From Pseudoalteromonas arabiensis (GTDB taxonomy: Bacteria > Pseudomonadota > Gammaproteobacteria > Enterobacterales > Alteromonadaceae), in NCBI RefSeq assembly GCF_001550155.1, contig NZ_LRUF01000004.1, positions 1 through 64,000 of the forward strand: DNA of 64,000 nt, read 5' to 3'. The notes beneath the pieces were generated by a model that searched no databases, was not told the origin of the DNA, and saw nothing but the letters and a program-made list of their open reading frames with translations. The translations under genes were made by a program, and so were the position numbers. This document shows positions 63,577 to 64,000 of the stretch, piece by piece (position 1 is the first letter of the stretch; every line of letters starts with the position of its first letter).

Positions 63577-64000
63577 ATGCAACTTTCAAAATTTTTGGCT
63601 AATTACTTTTACACCACAGAGGAGCTTTGTCATGCACTATCAATTGATGAAGAAACACTAACTGATTGGCAACAAAAAGGGCTATTCCCGAAACCAAGTT
63701 ACTGCTTACAAAGCCAATTAGAATGCAGCTCTTACTCAGGTATTTATCAATGTGAGGAATATCAAGACTTTTATCCTCGTGGTGCGTCTAGCTGGGGCCA
63801 GCACATTATTAAACATGATGTAAAATCATCATGCCAAGCCTTCAATCACTTTGCCCAACAATATTCGACTCAACTTAGTAAACTGGCCGAGCAAGGTTAC
63901 GCCCTTAATGAAGACTTATTTGGTTCTGAGATTGACGAACATTTGCAACAAGTCTGGCAGCAGTTTTTATGCAGTAAATATGGGGTATTAACCCAAAATG
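63577..64000 (+). CDS. Partial gene, DUF6058-like protein (N-terminal part)
   Basis: An open frame from ATG 63577 that runs off the right edge (141 complete codons seen). It begins MQLSKFLANYFYTTEELC, followed by a helix-rich stretch with WQQKGLFPKPSY, several Cys, and YPRGASSWGQHI. This recalls the DUF6058 family found near natural-product genes in marine gammaproteobacteria, from memory only. No strong ribosome-binding site precedes it. Its C-terminal end is outside the window. Confidence 0.5.
   Translation, partial: MQLSKFLANYFYTTEELCHALSIDEETLTDWQQKGLFPKPSYCLQSQLECSSYSGIYQCEEYQDFYPRGASSWGQHIIKHDVKSSCQAFNHFAQQYSTQLSKLAEQGYALNEDLFGSEIDEHLQQVWQQFLCSKYGVLTQN

Overview
The window reads as chromosome from a marine gammaproteobacterium of the order Alteromonadales, probably Pseudoalteromonas or a close relative. 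This is an inference from protein style: an Oar-type TonB receptor, an astCAD operon with a DUF1338 gene, a DUF3081 protein, AT-rich spacers and a complete aryl-polyene (APE) cluster. No rRNA, tRNA, CRISPR array or prophage was recognised. Base 1 coincides with the left inverted repeat of an IS element, so the left flank cannot be read.

Layout. 1-1432: an IS4-family element with terminator-like hairpins at both ends. 1489-3157: remains of an Rhs polymorphic-toxin locus (a broken Rhs C-terminal core, a small two-helix membrane protein that could be its immunity protein, and a membrane/zinc-ribbon protein). 3200-7654: rluF, an orphan periplasmic sugar-binding-type protein, a DUF418 membrane protein and a degenerate EAL-HDOD signalling protein. 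7746-19754: a seven-gene glycogen operon on the minus strand (CBM48 protein, malQ, glgB, glgX, glgP, glgC, glgA). 20313-23203: a GGDEF-EAL protein and a secreted beta-propeller-like protein.

23274-30855: an Lrp/AsnC regulator divergent from astC-astA-astD and DUF1338 (arginine catabolism by the succinyltransferase route), then an amino-acid-binding-type periplasmic protein and an ornithine-decarboxylase-type enzyme. 30946-37064, minus strand: a lipoprotein, a TonB-dependent receptor, a HEXXXH/QEGLA putative metallopeptidase and a two-domain thioredoxin-like protein. 37254-41990, plus strand: a DUF3081 protein, an unknown protein, an AbgT transporter, an amidohydrolase lipoprotein and a small exported phosphatase-like protein. 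42013-46263, minus strand: a DUF5916/CBM9-like outer-membrane protein, an RhlE-type helicase and a small secreted protein.

46388-62394 is the most notable region: about 20 tightly packed, often overlapping minus-strand genes forming an APE operon in the order apeC, D, E, F, G, H, I, split J, ammonia-lyase, K, L, M, FAD enzyme, N, O, P, Q, R. It encodes two carrier proteins, two condensing enzymes plus a chain-length factor, a ketoreductase, two dehydratases, an acyl-activating enzyme, a thioesterase, acyl- and glycosyltransferases, and a LolA-like/MMPL/lipoprotein export set. Unusual points are a HAL/PAL/TAL-type ammonia-lyase for the aryl starter, a halogenase-like flavoprotein with WxWxIP, no methyltransferase gene within the operon as seen, and separate glycosyltransferase and acyltransferase genes where other APE clusters have one fused gene. 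The operon may therefore make a head-group variant of the usual aryl polyene. A dapA homologue and the start of a DUF6058-like gene close the window.
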